From: Euryarchaeota archaeon UBA226
GTDB taxonomy: Archaea; Thermoplasmatota; Poseidoniia; Poseidoniales; Poseidoniaceae
Assembly: GCA_002505935.1 (NCBI GenBank)
Contig: DAWL01000113.1
Span: forward strand, 4,817 to 21,944
DNA: 17,128 bases
Direction: 5' to 3'
The translations under genes and the position numbers were made by a program. How positions within the stretch are numbered: the stretch's first letter is position 1; each line of letters opens with the position of its first letter. Of this stretch, positions 1 through 7,125 are shown piece by piece. The notes beneath the pieces were generated by a model. The model saw nothing but the letters and a program-made list of their open reading frames with translations. It had not been told where the DNA came from and made no database searches.

Positions 1-502
1 ATTCGTCTTCCAAGGCCTTGAGTGCTGCATCTGCTTCATTCTCGAAACCTGTTGATTCACCTTGTCCGAAGCGTTCCATCAGGGCTTTGCGCAAATCGAG
101 ATCTGGAAGGTTAATCTCTGGCATCAAATGCCAAGGAGTCAACTTGGATAGGGTCCCAAGAAGTAGCCAACTTCCAGGGATAGCGAAAACTCTGAGAGGT
201 GGAATCAACAAACCGATTTCACCGAGTTGTTCAGCGGTATCCTTCATTTCTCGAGCAGACACTTTTCTTGCAAGTGCAATCTTAGCAAGTATAACGATTG
301 CATCTTTGGTCTCCCCAGCCTCAATTAGTGTCCAATCCCATGCATCGGAAATCTTCTCGCCCCATGTTTTCGGGTCTTTGACAACCTCCATGAATTCCTC
401 GCGATTCTCGGGTTTGACCATCTTAGCGCCTTTCCACATCAGTCCAGCGGCCAACACGGCCTTGGCGACCATTCCTTTCTTGTCGCCCTTGTCTTCTGTC
501 AT
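1..502 (-). CDS. LETM1-like protein, C-terminus cut by the window edge
   Basis: The reading frame is open from the ATG at 502 to the left edge and gives 167 visible residues. The N-terminus is charged, followed by an amphipathic helical region. At about residues 80-130 comes a segment (EQLGEIGLLIPPLRVFAIPG, then WLLLGTLSKLTPWHLMP) that resembles the LETM1 ribosome-binding-type domain: a short helix, a hydrophobic stretch with prolines, and an 'LMP' ending like the family's 'MLPS'. LETM1 proteins are linked to ion exchange and ribosome association in mitochondria; the role in archaea is not known. It follows etfA by 45 bases on the same strand, so it is probably the last visible gene of the gcdH-etfB-etfA transcript. 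Only a weak AAGGT precedes the start. The family assignment is from remembered pattern only and could be wrong. That the gene is real is supported by the protein-like composition and operon position; the opposite-strand frame here is Ser-rich and shadow-like. Confidence 0.7.
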   Translation of the reverse strand, partial: MTEDKGDKKGMVAKAVLAAGLMWKGAKMVKPENREEFMEVVKDPKTWGEKISDAWDWTLIEAGETKDAIVILAKIALARKVSAREMKDTAEQLGEIGLLIPPLRVFAIPGSWLLLGTLSKLTPWHLMPEINLPDLDLRKALMERFGQGESTGFENEADAALKALEDE

Positions 503-515
503 GGACCTTGATGAG

Positions 516-533
516 GCATCATGGGTTTGATGC
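516..533. repeat. Small perfect inverted repeat between etfA and the LETM1-like gene
   Basis: The arms GCATCA and TGATGC (6 bp) flank a 6-base loop in the 45-base gap after etfA. It could form a short RNA hairpin between two co-oriented genes, separating their expression or stabilising the upstream message. No T-run follows it on the transcribed strand, so it does not look like a terminator. A 6-bp stem can arise by chance. Confidence 0.3.
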
Positions 534-547
534 TGTCGCAAGACGGT

Positions 548-1480
548 TCAGCCGAGTAGAGCCTTGAGTTCGGCCTCAAGAACTGGTAGTGCATCTTCCC
601 AAGTAGAGACAATTCCGTAATCTGCGTGCTTGAAGATAGGTGCTTCAGGATCTTTGTTGATGGCCACAATATACTTCGAGGTACGCATTCCAGCAAGGTG
701 TTGGATGGCACCGCTGATACCTACGGCGATGTATAGGCTTGGATTGACGGTCTTACCGGTCTGTCCTACTTGCATGCTGTGAGGGATTTCTTCCCAAGTA
801 TCGACCGCTGCTCTACTTGCACCTACTGCTGCACCTAGGGTATCTGCCAAGCGCTCAAGGTTGGCGAAGTTGGCAGGGTCCTGCATTCCGCGCCCACCTG
901 AGATGATGATATCTGCTTCCGCAACATCCAATCTTTCACTGGCTTTGGCGATCATCTCTCTTACCGCAGTTGCAACATCTGCAGACTGGTTCATGACTGA
1001 GACTTCTGCGCTTCCGCCATCCCCTGCTGCTGCAAAGGTATTGGCTCGCACGCTGATCGCTGCATCTCCGTTCAGGGAGAGGTTCTGCATCGCTTTACCG
1101 GAATAGATTGGTTGCGTCAATGTGCCTCCATCGATTCCAACGACATCTTGGACTACAGAGATGGATCGACGTGCCGCTAATCTGCTGGCCAAGTCCTTAC
1201 CGTTCTGGCTGGCAGCACAGACAATGACTCCTGAAGGAGCGCAAGAATCGATTGCTTCAGCCCAAGAAGCGGCATCGTAAGCAGCAAAACAGTCGCCTAC
1301 GCAAGCGATGACCTTGCTGACTCCAGCGATACTTGAAGCGGAATTCGCTGCTGCATCGTTGGTACTTGGAACAACTATGGTGGTTGAATCACCAAGATTG
1401 TTTGCTGCACTGACCAATTCTGCGGTCACTGGGTGAAGTTCTCCATCTCTGGTTTCTGCTATGACTATCGTTTCGCTCAT
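548..1480 (-). CDS. etfA: Electron transfer flavoprotein, alpha subunit
   Basis: EtfA is the FAD-carrying subunit of the heterodimeric flavoprotein that accepts electrons from acyl-CoA dehydrogenases and passes them to the quinone pool through ETF:quinone oxidoreductase. The 310 residues match the usual length. The N-terminal half (1-185) is the alpha/beta domain. The C-terminal FAD domain is textbook: SGGRG at 194-198, GASRAAVD at 220-227, QVGQTGKTV at 237-245, GISGAIQH at 254-261 and NKDPEAPIF at 275-283. The start ATG follows a GAGGTGA Shine-Dalgarno by four bases, and that site overlaps the stop codon of etfB, so the two subunits are probably translated together. It lies downstream of gcdH and etfB on one strand. 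Nothing suggests an electron-bifurcating variant, but I could not test this by alignment. Confidence 0.97.
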   Translation of the reverse strand: MSETIVIAETRDGELHPVTAELVSAANNLGDSTTIVVPSTNDAAANSASSIAGVSKVIACVGDCFAAYDAASWAEAIDSCAPSGVIVCAASQNGKDLASRLAARRSISVVQDVVGIDGGTLTQPIYSGKAMQNLSLNGDAAISVRANTFAAAGDGGSAEVSVMNQSADVATAVREMIAKASERLDVAEADIIISGGRGMQDPANFANLERLADTLGAAVGASRAAVDTWEEIPHSMQVGQTGKTVNPSLYIAVGISGAIQHLAGMRTSKYIVAINKDPEAPIFKHADYGIVSTWEDALPVLEAELKALLG

Positions 1481-1484
1481 TTTT

Positions 1485-1491
1485 TCACCTC
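1485..1491 (-). promoter_or_regulatory. Ribosome binding site of etfA overlapping the etfB stop
   Basis: GAGGTGA reads toward etfA, and its first two bases are the last two bases of the etfB stop codon TGA. Four A residues separate it from the ATG. It fits pairing with the usual 16S rRNA end (TCACCTCC), and its position suggests coupled translation and balanced subunit supply. Confidence 0.75.
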
Positions 1492-2236
1492 AGATAACAT
1501 TGGCGTCGTTTCGCAATGCTGCCACCACGCGAGGCACTTCAGACGCACCCTCAAAGGTTTGACCGGGGGCCTTCTTTGGAGGGGGGGAATGGGAGATGAT
1601 ATTGACACTGGATGAAGGAATGTCTGATGACATAACTTCTACTTGTGCTCTTTTTGCCATCATGATTCCCTTGACATTAGGCTTGCGAGGTTTGCAGAAT
1701 CCTTTGTCGCATGAAATCACTGCTGGTAGGGAGACTCCTGTACGAGCATTGCCAGTAGCCGCTGGGACCATCGCCTCAACTCCAGTATCTTCGAATTCAA
1801 GTCCAATGATGTTGCTTGCACTGGCCCATCCCAAGCGCTCTGCAACTCCGGGACCAGTAGAACCGGCACCAGTATCTGCTGCGGATTTGCCGCAGTATAC
1901 GATGTTGATTCCCAAATCTCGAATGACATTGGCTAAGGCAGACTGTGCTTGATTAGAATCTAGTTCGGACCATGAATCGTCCCATACGCGAATGATTCGG
2001 TCTACTCCAACGGCTTTGGCATCCTTGAGGACCTTGTCGCAGTCGGCATTTCCTAGAGTGATCGCTGTAACATTGCCACCCTTAGCCTCTTTGTGCAACA
2101 TTGCCGCTTCTAGTGCAAATTCATCGTATGGACTCATGACCCATTTAACTGCGGATAGATCTACCCTATCACCCGAAACTAGAATCTGGGCATTGGTATC
2201 TGGGACTCTCTTCACAAGTACGGCAATCTCAGTCAT
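1490..2236 (-). CDS. etfB: Electron transfer flavoprotein, beta subunit
   Basis: EtfB pairs with EtfA and binds a structural AMP. The start chosen is the ATG at 2236, preceded by GGTGA and a four-base spacer (2241-2245). A longer frame beginning near 2308 would add 24 residues that do not look like the family. The 248 residues open with the typical 'AVLVKRVPDTNA' strand, carry SPYDEFALEAA at 35-45, the AMP-loop region at 116-136 (GKSAAD, then TGPGVAERLGW), and the closing motif PAVISCDKG and KPRKPNVKGIMMAK at 171-195. The usual Gln-Val before 'GP' in the AMP loop is Ser-Thr here. It lies between gcdH (76 bases upstream) and etfA. Confidence 0.96.
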   Translation of the reverse strand: MTEIAVLVKRVPDTNAQILVSGDRVDLSAVKWVMSPYDEFALEAAMLHKEAKGGNVTAITLGNADCDKVLKDAKAVGVDRIIRVWDDSWSELDSNQAQSALANVIRDLGINIVYCGKSAADTGAGSTGPGVAERLGWASASNIIGLEFEDTGVEAMVPAATGNARTGVSLPAVISCDKGFCKPRKPNVKGIMMAKRAQVEVMSSDIPSSSVNIISHSPPPKKAPGQTFEGASEVPRVVAALRNDANVI

Positions 2237-2312
2237 TTTGTCACCTGTTCCACGTAGTGTACAGCCTTTGGACTGGAAGCCCATTGATGAATATTGCCAG
2301 CCGACCACAGGC

Positions 2313-3488
2313 TTAGACAGTACGGGTGAATGCTTGGATTCCGGTAATCCATCGCCCTATGATTAGATTGTGGATGTCGTGAGTTCCTTCGTAAGTTTTC
2401 ACCGATTCAAGGTTGGCCATGTGGCGCATTATTGGGTATTCGTCAAGGATACCATTGGCACCGTGGATATCTCGGGCCATTCTAGCGATTTCTAGAGCCA
2501 TGTCGACGTTGTTCATCTTGGCAAGACTAATTTGTTCGGGGAACCAACTACCGTCGTCCTTCTTGCGTCCGAGGTGCAAAGCGAGCAACTGCCCTTTTGT
2601 TATCTCTCTAAGCATCCAAGCCAACTTGTTCTGTACTAGTTGATACGAAGCTATGGGGTGCTCAAATTGGATTCTAGATAATGCGTATTCCTTGGCGGAG
2701 TGGAAACAGGCTTGTGCTGAACCTATTGCACCCCAAGAGATTCCATATCTGGCATTGTTCAAACATGAGAATGGCCCCTTCAAGCCTTTGACATTTGGGA
2801 GGATTCTATCCTTAGGAATTCTACAGTCTTGGAATACTAATTCGCTGGTGACACTTGCCTTCAGCGAGTGTTTTCCAGTCATCTCTGGAGCGCTGAACCC
2901 GACATCGTCCTTTTCGACAATAAATCCACGAATGACTCCATCCAACTTGGCCCACACGATTGCAACATCGGCAACCGTTCCGTTAGTAATCCACATCTTG
3001 GCACCATTGAGAACGTATTCATCTCCATCTTCTACCGCCCTAGTGATCATGTCTCCAGGATTAGAGCCGTAGTCAGGTTCTGTAAGTCCGAAACAGCCAA
3101 TCCATTCCCCGCTAGCCATTTGAGGCAAATAGTGCATCTTCTGTTCTTCGGAACCGAATGCAGAAATTGGGAACATTGCCAATGAACCTTGAACACTGGC
3201 GAAGGAACGTAAGCCACTGTCGCCTCTTTCCAGTTCTTGACAAACCAGTCCATAGGCCACATATGACATTCCTGCGCAGCCGTATTTTTCATCGATGGTC
3301 ATTCCTAGTACGCCCATCTCGCCCAATGCCTTTCCCCATTCTTCAGGGAAGCGACCATCTCTACAGGCTTCTTCGATATTCGGTATGACCTCTTCATCCA
3401 CCCAATCGCGGACCATGTCACGTACCATCACTTCCTCTTCGCTGAGTTGCGATTCTATATCGTAGAAATCGAGTCCTTCGTAAGCCAC
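2313..3488 (-). CDS. gcdH: Glutaryl-CoA dehydrogenase (decarboxylating type)
   Basis: This FAD enzyme oxidises and decarboxylates glutaryl-CoA to crotonyl-CoA in lysine and tryptophan breakdown, giving electrons to ETF. The 391 residues are full length and close to mitochondrial GCDH along the whole chain: GCFGLTEP at 131-138, AKMWITNG at 163-170, SCLNNARYGI at 241-250, ARDIHGANGILDEY at 338-351, and TYEGTHDIH at 365-373 with the catalytic base Glu367. The residues that set glutaryl specificity and decarboxylation in human GCDH (Glu87, Arg94, Ser95) are present in ERGDSGLRS at 87-95. The start is GTG at 3488, seven bases after a strong AGGAGG. It heads the gcdH-etfB-etfA operon, so the dehydrogenase is made with its electron acceptor. 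A generic acyl-CoA dehydrogenase is the only alternative and fits less well. Confidence 0.94.
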   Translation of the reverse strand: MAYEGLDFYDIESQLSEEEVMVRDMVRDWVDEEVIPNIEEACRDGRFPEEWGKALGEMGVLGMTIDEKYGCAGMSYVAYGLVCQELERGDSGLRSFASVQGSLAMFPISAFGSEEQKMHYLPQMASGEWIGCFGLTEPDYGSNPGDMITRAVEDGDEYVLNGAKMWITNGTVADVAIVWAKLDGVIRGFIVEKDDVGFSAPEMTGKHSLKASVTSELVFQDCRIPKDRILPNVKGLKGPFSCLNNARYGISWGAIGSAQACFHSAKEYALSRIQFEHPIASYQLVQNKLAWMLREITKGQLLALHLGRKKDDGSWFPEQISLAKMNNVDMALEIARMARDIHGANGILDEYPIMRHMANLESVKTYEGTHDIHNLIIGRWITGIQAFTRTV

Positions 3489-3495
3489 TCCTATT

Positions 3496-3501
3496 CCTCC
3501 T
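3496..3501 (-). promoter_or_regulatory. Strong ribosome binding site fixing the GTG start of gcdH
   Basis: AGGAGG lies seven bases before GTG at 3488-3486. No ATG gives a comparable site nearby, and the protein's N-terminus matches the family from this point, so the GTG start is well supported. Confidence 0.75.
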
Positions 3502-3551
3502 GTTTCCTTGGCGCTGGAAGGCGTTCATGAACCTTGTTAGGTGCAAAGTCT

Positions 3552-4775
3552 TCATTTTTCGGAGTTGTTCTTCAATTCCTTGCGTTTTCTTCGCTTCGTG
3601 GTCATATTGTGCCACCATCTTTGCATGGTCGAGGAATTCATGTATAACATCCCCAAGAATACTCCCGGAACACTGATTGCTACTAGAGTGACCACGGCGA
3701 TTGTCATCAAATCATCCTCCTCTTCCTCCTCTAGTAATGGTTTCATCTCTGCAAGGGCTCCACTACTGGAGATGATGAATCCAGTATCATCCTGAGTCCC
3801 CCAAATATGAACCATGGACGACCCTCTGATGCTTCCAAGGTCTTCAACATCGGCTGCGGTAACTACGGACCAAGCAATTTCTTTTGCAAGATTGTAGGCC
3901 GCTAGAGAGTATGGTGCTACATGTAAGGCGACGTTTCCATCTCCCATTAACGAAGCACCTGTCAATTCTCCATTCAGGCTGGTAAGGACTTGCGCATTGC
4001 TGGTAGTGCTTGATTTTGGATCCTCTGCGTTTAGATTAAGCATGGTTATACGCTTACCACTGCCTACTAAGATGCATGTTTTGCGCGCAACATCAGGACA
4101 AATGACATCCACCCATGTATCGGAATTTGTGTTGGAAATCCAATGCACTTCATTGTAGGAATCGATAACAGCGACCCCATCTCCCGCTGTAGTCAACATA
4201 CATATTCGAGTTTCTGGAGAGGGGTGACATTCCAATCCAGTTACCGGACTGTTGGTCTGCGTCAATTTGTTGAATCCTTCAGCAGACGAGTAACTGTAGA
4301 TGCTACCGTTGTCTCCTCCAAGATAGGCGGTATCTCCATTCCTATTCCATTTGATACTGTTCTGTTTTTCACCTTCTAGAATACCTCTACCATCAACCGT
4401 TTCTAGAGCGTAGTTGTCCATCATGAACCTAAGAACCATGCCATTCTCTCCGACGATAAGGGCACTTTGTCCCCCAGGATGCCAAGATAAGGCGTTGAGG
4501 TCTTCCTGTTTTCCAGATGTCAATGAGATATCTTTACTCCTATCTTCAGGGTTCGATGAATCGATTAGATGTGCATATCCATCGTCTCCAACTAATAGCA
4601 GAAGATCTCCTTGTGGCCTCAATTCCGCTTCAGAGATCCCAAGTGCCAGTTCTTCTATTGAACCGATTTCATCAAGTGTTGCAATAGAGTGTTCCTCTCC
4701 TTCTCCAGAAACCTGTATCGGTAGCAATAGTAAGGCGATGAATATCGCAAGGAGGTGTAGCCTCCGGTCGTGCAT
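3552..4775 (-). CDS. Exported beta-propeller protein with C-terminal membrane anchor
   Basis: Not recognised as a named family. From the ATG at 4775 the protein has 407 residues. An N-terminal signal segment (MHDRRLHLLAIFIALLLLPI) is followed by about 330 residues of repeated beta-strand units ending in patterns such as 'LLLVGDDGYAHLID', 'ALIVGENGMVLRF' and 'TAYLGGDNGSIYSY', typical of WD40/YVTN-like propeller blades. An acidic EEEEEDD run, one membrane helix (about 357-380) and a Lys/Arg-rich tail follow, which would place the propeller outside the cell and the tail inside. The frame continues upstream to an ATG at 4826, but that leaves only 26 bases to the divergent gene and puts 17 odd residues before the signal peptide, so I prefer 4775; no clear Shine-Dalgarno decides it. 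It lies 63 bases before gcdH. A binding or scaffold role is a guess from the fold. Confidence 0.85.
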   Translation of the reverse strand: MHDRRLHLLAIFIALLLLPIQVSGEGEEHSIATLDEIGSIEELALGISEAELRPQGDLLLLVGDDGYAHLIDSSNPEDRSKDISLTSGKQEDLNALSWHPGGQSALIVGENGMVLRFMMDNYALETVDGRGILEGEKQNSIKWNRNGDTAYLGGDNGSIYSYSSAEGFNKLTQTNSPVTGLECHPSPETRICMLTTAGDGVAVIDSYNEVHWISNTNSDTWVDVICPDVARKTCILVGSGKRITMLNLNAEDPKSSTTSNAQVLTSLNGELTGASLMGDGNVALHVAPYSLAAYNLAKEIAWSVVTAADVEDLGSIRGSSMVHIWGTQDDTGFIISSSGALAEMKPLLEEEEEDDLMTIAVVTLVAISVPGVFLGMLYMNSSTMQRWWHNMTTKRRKRKELKNNSEK

Positions 4776-4852
4776 GGATACCGGCAGGTGATTCCCCACT
4801 TCAGCCATTCCCAACCAAAAAGTCATTTCAGTAGTGCCGCTGGACCCCTAAC

Positions 4853-5386
4853 ATGGAGCGATTTGAAGTTAAGCGAGGAGTCATCAAACAATGCGGTGGA
4901 AATGCTGGTCTAGCAAAGTTAGGAGGGGAGTTCTTTGAGAATGTTTCAAGTGGAGTCGATGGAGGATTTACCGGCTCATTTGGGATTCTTTCCAAGGTCA
5001 GTGCCCATTATTCTGACGATGGCAAATTAGTTGTTGATGTAGAACAGTTGAAGGGTTCAGATTTGGAGGCTGTTCTGAAAAGCGACGGAGGAAGGGAGAA
5101 AGCAATGGAATCACGTAAGCGTTGGTCAGGATTCCTTGACCAAGCTACAGGATATAATTCCAAACAGAGAGGCGATAAGGCCAAAGAGGCAGGCAAGAAG
5201 ATTTCCAAATCCAAGAGTAACATCAAGTTAGCACTGAAGTTGATGGAGATGTCGACTTCCATGGACGATGCAACTAAGGAGCAAGCACACGCATTAATCG
5301 CTGAGATTGAAGAGAAACTTGAGGAAGGAAATGGCACAAGAGCGCTATCTTTGTCGGAGAAACTCAGTAAATTGGTTGAGGGATGA
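4853..5386 (+). CDS. DUF5611-like archaeal protein
   Basis: A 177-residue protein of unknown function. The first 70 residues (FEVKRG, then SFGILSKVSAHY and KLVVDVEQ) resemble DUF5611, a small alpha/beta domain that I recall mainly from Thermoplasmata-type archaea; this match is from memory and not verified. Residues 85-177 are charged and helical, with a Lys/Ser-rich hinge (KEAGKKISKSKSNIK) and a C-terminal predicted helical hairpin. There are no membrane segments, so it should be cytosolic. No Shine-Dalgarno precedes the ATG, suggesting a leaderless message. It ends just before tyrS on the same strand (its TGA overlaps an in-frame ATG of tyrS), so the two genes are almost certainly co-transcribed. 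Confidence 0.85.
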   Translation: MERFEVKRGVIKQCGGNAGLAKLGGEFFENVSSGVDGGFTGSFGILSKVSAHYSDDGKLVVDVEQLKGSDLEAVLKSDGGREKAMESRKRWSGFLDQATGYNSKQRGDKAKEAGKKISKSKSNIKLALKLMEMSTSMDDATKEQAHALIAEIEEKLEEGNGTRALSLSEKLSKLVEG

Positions 5387-5388
5387 AT

Positions 5389-6597
5389 ATGATGGATATG
5401 GCTGAGATGGATGCTACAAGCATCGATGCTGTTCTCAGCCCTCATCTAGAGAATTGTCCACGAATTTCAGAATTAGATGAAGCACAGAGTCGCCGCTTGG
5501 CATGGATGTTAGGGGCGGCTGAAGAGATTGTTGGAATCGATCATCTTGTTGAAATCATTCTTGGCGGCGAAAGTGCCGGAGGCGATGATGTCATCCGTTG
5601 TTATGTTGGATTTGAGCCCAGTGGAAAGGCACATATTGGTTGGAAAGTGGTCGCAATCACTCTCAAACGAATGTTGGATGCTGGAGCCAACGTATTGATT
5701 TTCATGGCGGATTGGCATGCTTGGGTCAACGATAAGTTTGGAGGAGACATGCAAAAGATTCACACTACTGCAACTTACATGGAAGATACATTCAGAGTTC
5801 TATTGGGCAATCCGCCTGAAGGAGAAGGTGCAGGAGAGTTGCGTTTCTTGTATGCCAGTTCAATAATGGACAGTGGTGATTACTGGGCTAGAGTATTGCG
5901 ATGTTCAAAGAATATGAGTCTCTCAAAGGTTCGCAAGACTTTCACGATAATGGGAAGAGATGAAGACGCTGCAGATGATGATTTGTCCAAGTTCTTCTAT
6001 CCAGCCATGCAGGCAGCAGACATCTTCGAGATGAATATCGATATCGCACTGGGAGGAATGGACCAGCGCAAGGCGCATATGTACATGCGGAGAGTTGCAG
6101 ACAAATGGAAATGGCACAAGGCTACTTGTGTGCATACACCGATAATCTCCAGTCTCAAGGCAGGCGCTAGAATGGAAACCGCTGTGGTAGAGAAAACTGG
6201 TGGAATAATGGTCGGAGGTCCTGATGACAAAATGAGTAAATCAGACCCTAGTAGTGCTATTCTCTTGCACGATGAGGCTGGCAAGGTCCGTAAGAAGATG
6301 AAGAAGCATGCATATCTCGATCCGAGCGATGAACATTCCACGGTTTACGAATTGCTTGAACACATCATTCTGCCTGAAATGGGTGAGTTAAATGTGGTAC
6401 CTAACCCCAAGTTTGGAGAACCGAGTAAATGGCATGAGCTCGATGCGATTCGCGCTGCTCTTGGTTCTGGTGAATTACATCCCTTGGACGTAAAGTTCGC
6501 AGTAGCAGATGCTTTGTCTGCTGGTCTTGCTAGGCTTGCAGAACATTTCGAGTTGCACCCAGAGAAGTTGGCTGCGGTCACTGAGATAACAGGTTGA
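5389..6597 (+). CDS. tyrS: Tyrosyl-tRNA synthetase, archaeal/eukaryal type
   Basis: TyrRS charges tRNA-Tyr with tyrosine using ATP. The class I signatures are clear: YVGFEPSGKAHIGW at 72-85 (HIGH variant HIGW), FYPAMQAADI at 203-212 with the tyrosine-binding Tyr/Gln/Asp set, LGGMDQRKAHM at 221-231, and KMSKS at 281-285. LHPLDVKFAVAD near the C-terminus matches the archaeal TyrRS ending. Compared with Methanocaldococcus TyrRS there is about 20 extra residues between the 'HTPIISSL' strand and KMSKS, and a longer N-terminus. The signature reads KMSKS rather than KMSSS; TrpRS is excluded by the GFEPSG and GGMDQRK motifs. The start at 5389 is chosen because GAGG lies seven bases before it; an in-frame ATG at 5383, overlapping the previous stop, is the alternative. 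It abuts the convergent H-like gene with no spacer. Confidence 0.95.
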   Translation: MMDMAEMDATSIDAVLSPHLENCPRISELDEAQSRRLAWMLGAAEEIVGIDHLVEIILGGESAGGDDVIRCYVGFEPSGKAHIGWKVVAITLKRMLDAGANVLIFMADWHAWVNDKFGGDMQKIHTTATYMEDTFRVLLGNPPEGEGAGELRFLYASSIMDSGDYWARVLRCSKNMSLSKVRKTFTIMGRDEDAADDDLSKFFYPAMQAADIFEMNIDIALGGMDQRKAHMYMRRVADKWKWHKATCVHTPIISSLKAGARMETAVVEKTGGIMVGGPDDKMSKSDPSSAILLHDEAGKVRKKMKKHAYLDPSDEHSTVYELLEHIILPEMGELNVVPNPKFGEPSKWHELDAIRAALGSGELHPLDVKFAVADALSAGLARLAEHFELHPEKLAAVTEITG

Positions 6598-7002
6598 TCA
6601 CAGTTCAGCCAAGGCTTCGACGTACTCATCTGGCTCGAGGAATATTTCCATGTCTAGATGATGTGGATCAATGATGATTAGCCAGCCAAGGTCATAGGCG
6701 CTTTCATTGACCAAATCAGGATTGATTTCAACTTCGCCGTTCACTTCTGAAACTATACCACTGAATGGTGCTCTAAAAGACAATTTTTCATCGGCAGTCC
6801 AGATGCTGAACATCTCATCATCCTCGTCAAATTCATCTTCTGCGTGCGGGAGAATCACTCTTAGTACCTCACCGATGTCCTTGGCAAGGAAGTCTGACAA
6901 GCCTATTGTGACCTTGTCATCCTTGTCCTGATACCAAAGATGTTCAATCGAGTATTTTCGGCGGTGTGCGATTGTGAATTCCAAGATGTCTTCATCGACC
7001 AT
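6598..7002 (-). CDS. Glycine cleavage H-like protein with altered lipoyl loop
   Basis: The 134 residues follow the H-protein fold from end to end: a KYSIEHLWYQ opening, VTIGLSDFLAKDIGEVLRVILP at 31-52, the lipoyl hairpin at 64-82, APFSGIVSEVN at 78-88, and the closing NPDLVNESAYDLGWLIII. H-protein carries the aminomethyl group on a lipoylated lysine in the loop 'ESVKAxSD'. Here the loop reads IWTADEKLSF, one residue shorter, and the lysine (Lys73) does not fall exactly in register. It may still be lipoylated, or the protein may have another role such as lipoyl relay. No gcvT, gcvP or lipoate genes are in the window. The start ATG has GGTGA six bases before it (7009-7013). It is divergent from the acyl-CoA dehydrogenase and its stop abuts that of tyrS. 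Confidence 0.85.
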   Translation of the reverse strand: MVDEDILEFTIAHRRKYSIEHLWYQDKDDKVTIGLSDFLAKDIGEVLRVILPHAEDEFDEDDEMFSIWTADEKLSFRAPFSGIVSEVNGEVEINPDLVNESAYDLGWLIIIDPHHLDMEIFLEPDEYVEALAEL

Positions 7003-7035
7003 TTCAGTTCACCTTCTTTCGCGGCGACCAAGATT

Positions 7036-7046
7036 GATTATTTGAA
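7036..7046 (-). promoter_or_regulatory. Possible TATA box of the H-like gene
   Basis: On the minus strand the sequence reads TTCAAATAATC, centred about 39 bases before the start codon. A start of transcription about 26 bases downstream would fall just before the GGTGA ribosome binding site. This is judged by eye from an archaeal TATA pattern in the 123-base divergent gap. Confidence 0.3.
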
Positions 7047-7089
7047 TCCAACGAAATGCTAAGTTGACACAGAACTCCTATTGCATGGG

Positions 7090-7097
7090 CTTAAACG
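7090..7097 (+). promoter_or_regulatory. Possible TATA box of the acyl-CoA dehydrogenase gene
   Basis: CTTAAACG is centred about 32 bases before the ATG at 7126. That spacing would give a very short or absent leader, in keeping with the lack of a well-spaced Shine-Dalgarno (GAGG is only three bases from the ATG). Weak evidence by eye. Confidence 0.3.
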
Positions 7098-7125
7098 AAA
7101 CATCTTTTTCGCAGTCTCGAGGACC

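Noticed and set aside
18..530. 170-residue open frame on the plus strand at the left edge
   Set aside because: It is Ser-rich, without recognisable domains, and lies antisense to a protein-like frame that continues the etfBA operon on the minus strand.
2237..2308. Longer N-terminus for etfB
   Set aside because: The added residues do not resemble EtfB, while the internal ATG at 2236 has a well-placed GGTGA site and begins the family sequence.
2653..3072. 139-residue plus-strand frame inside gcdH
   Set aside because: It is fully antisense to a gene with complete catalytic motifs, and has no family pattern of its own.
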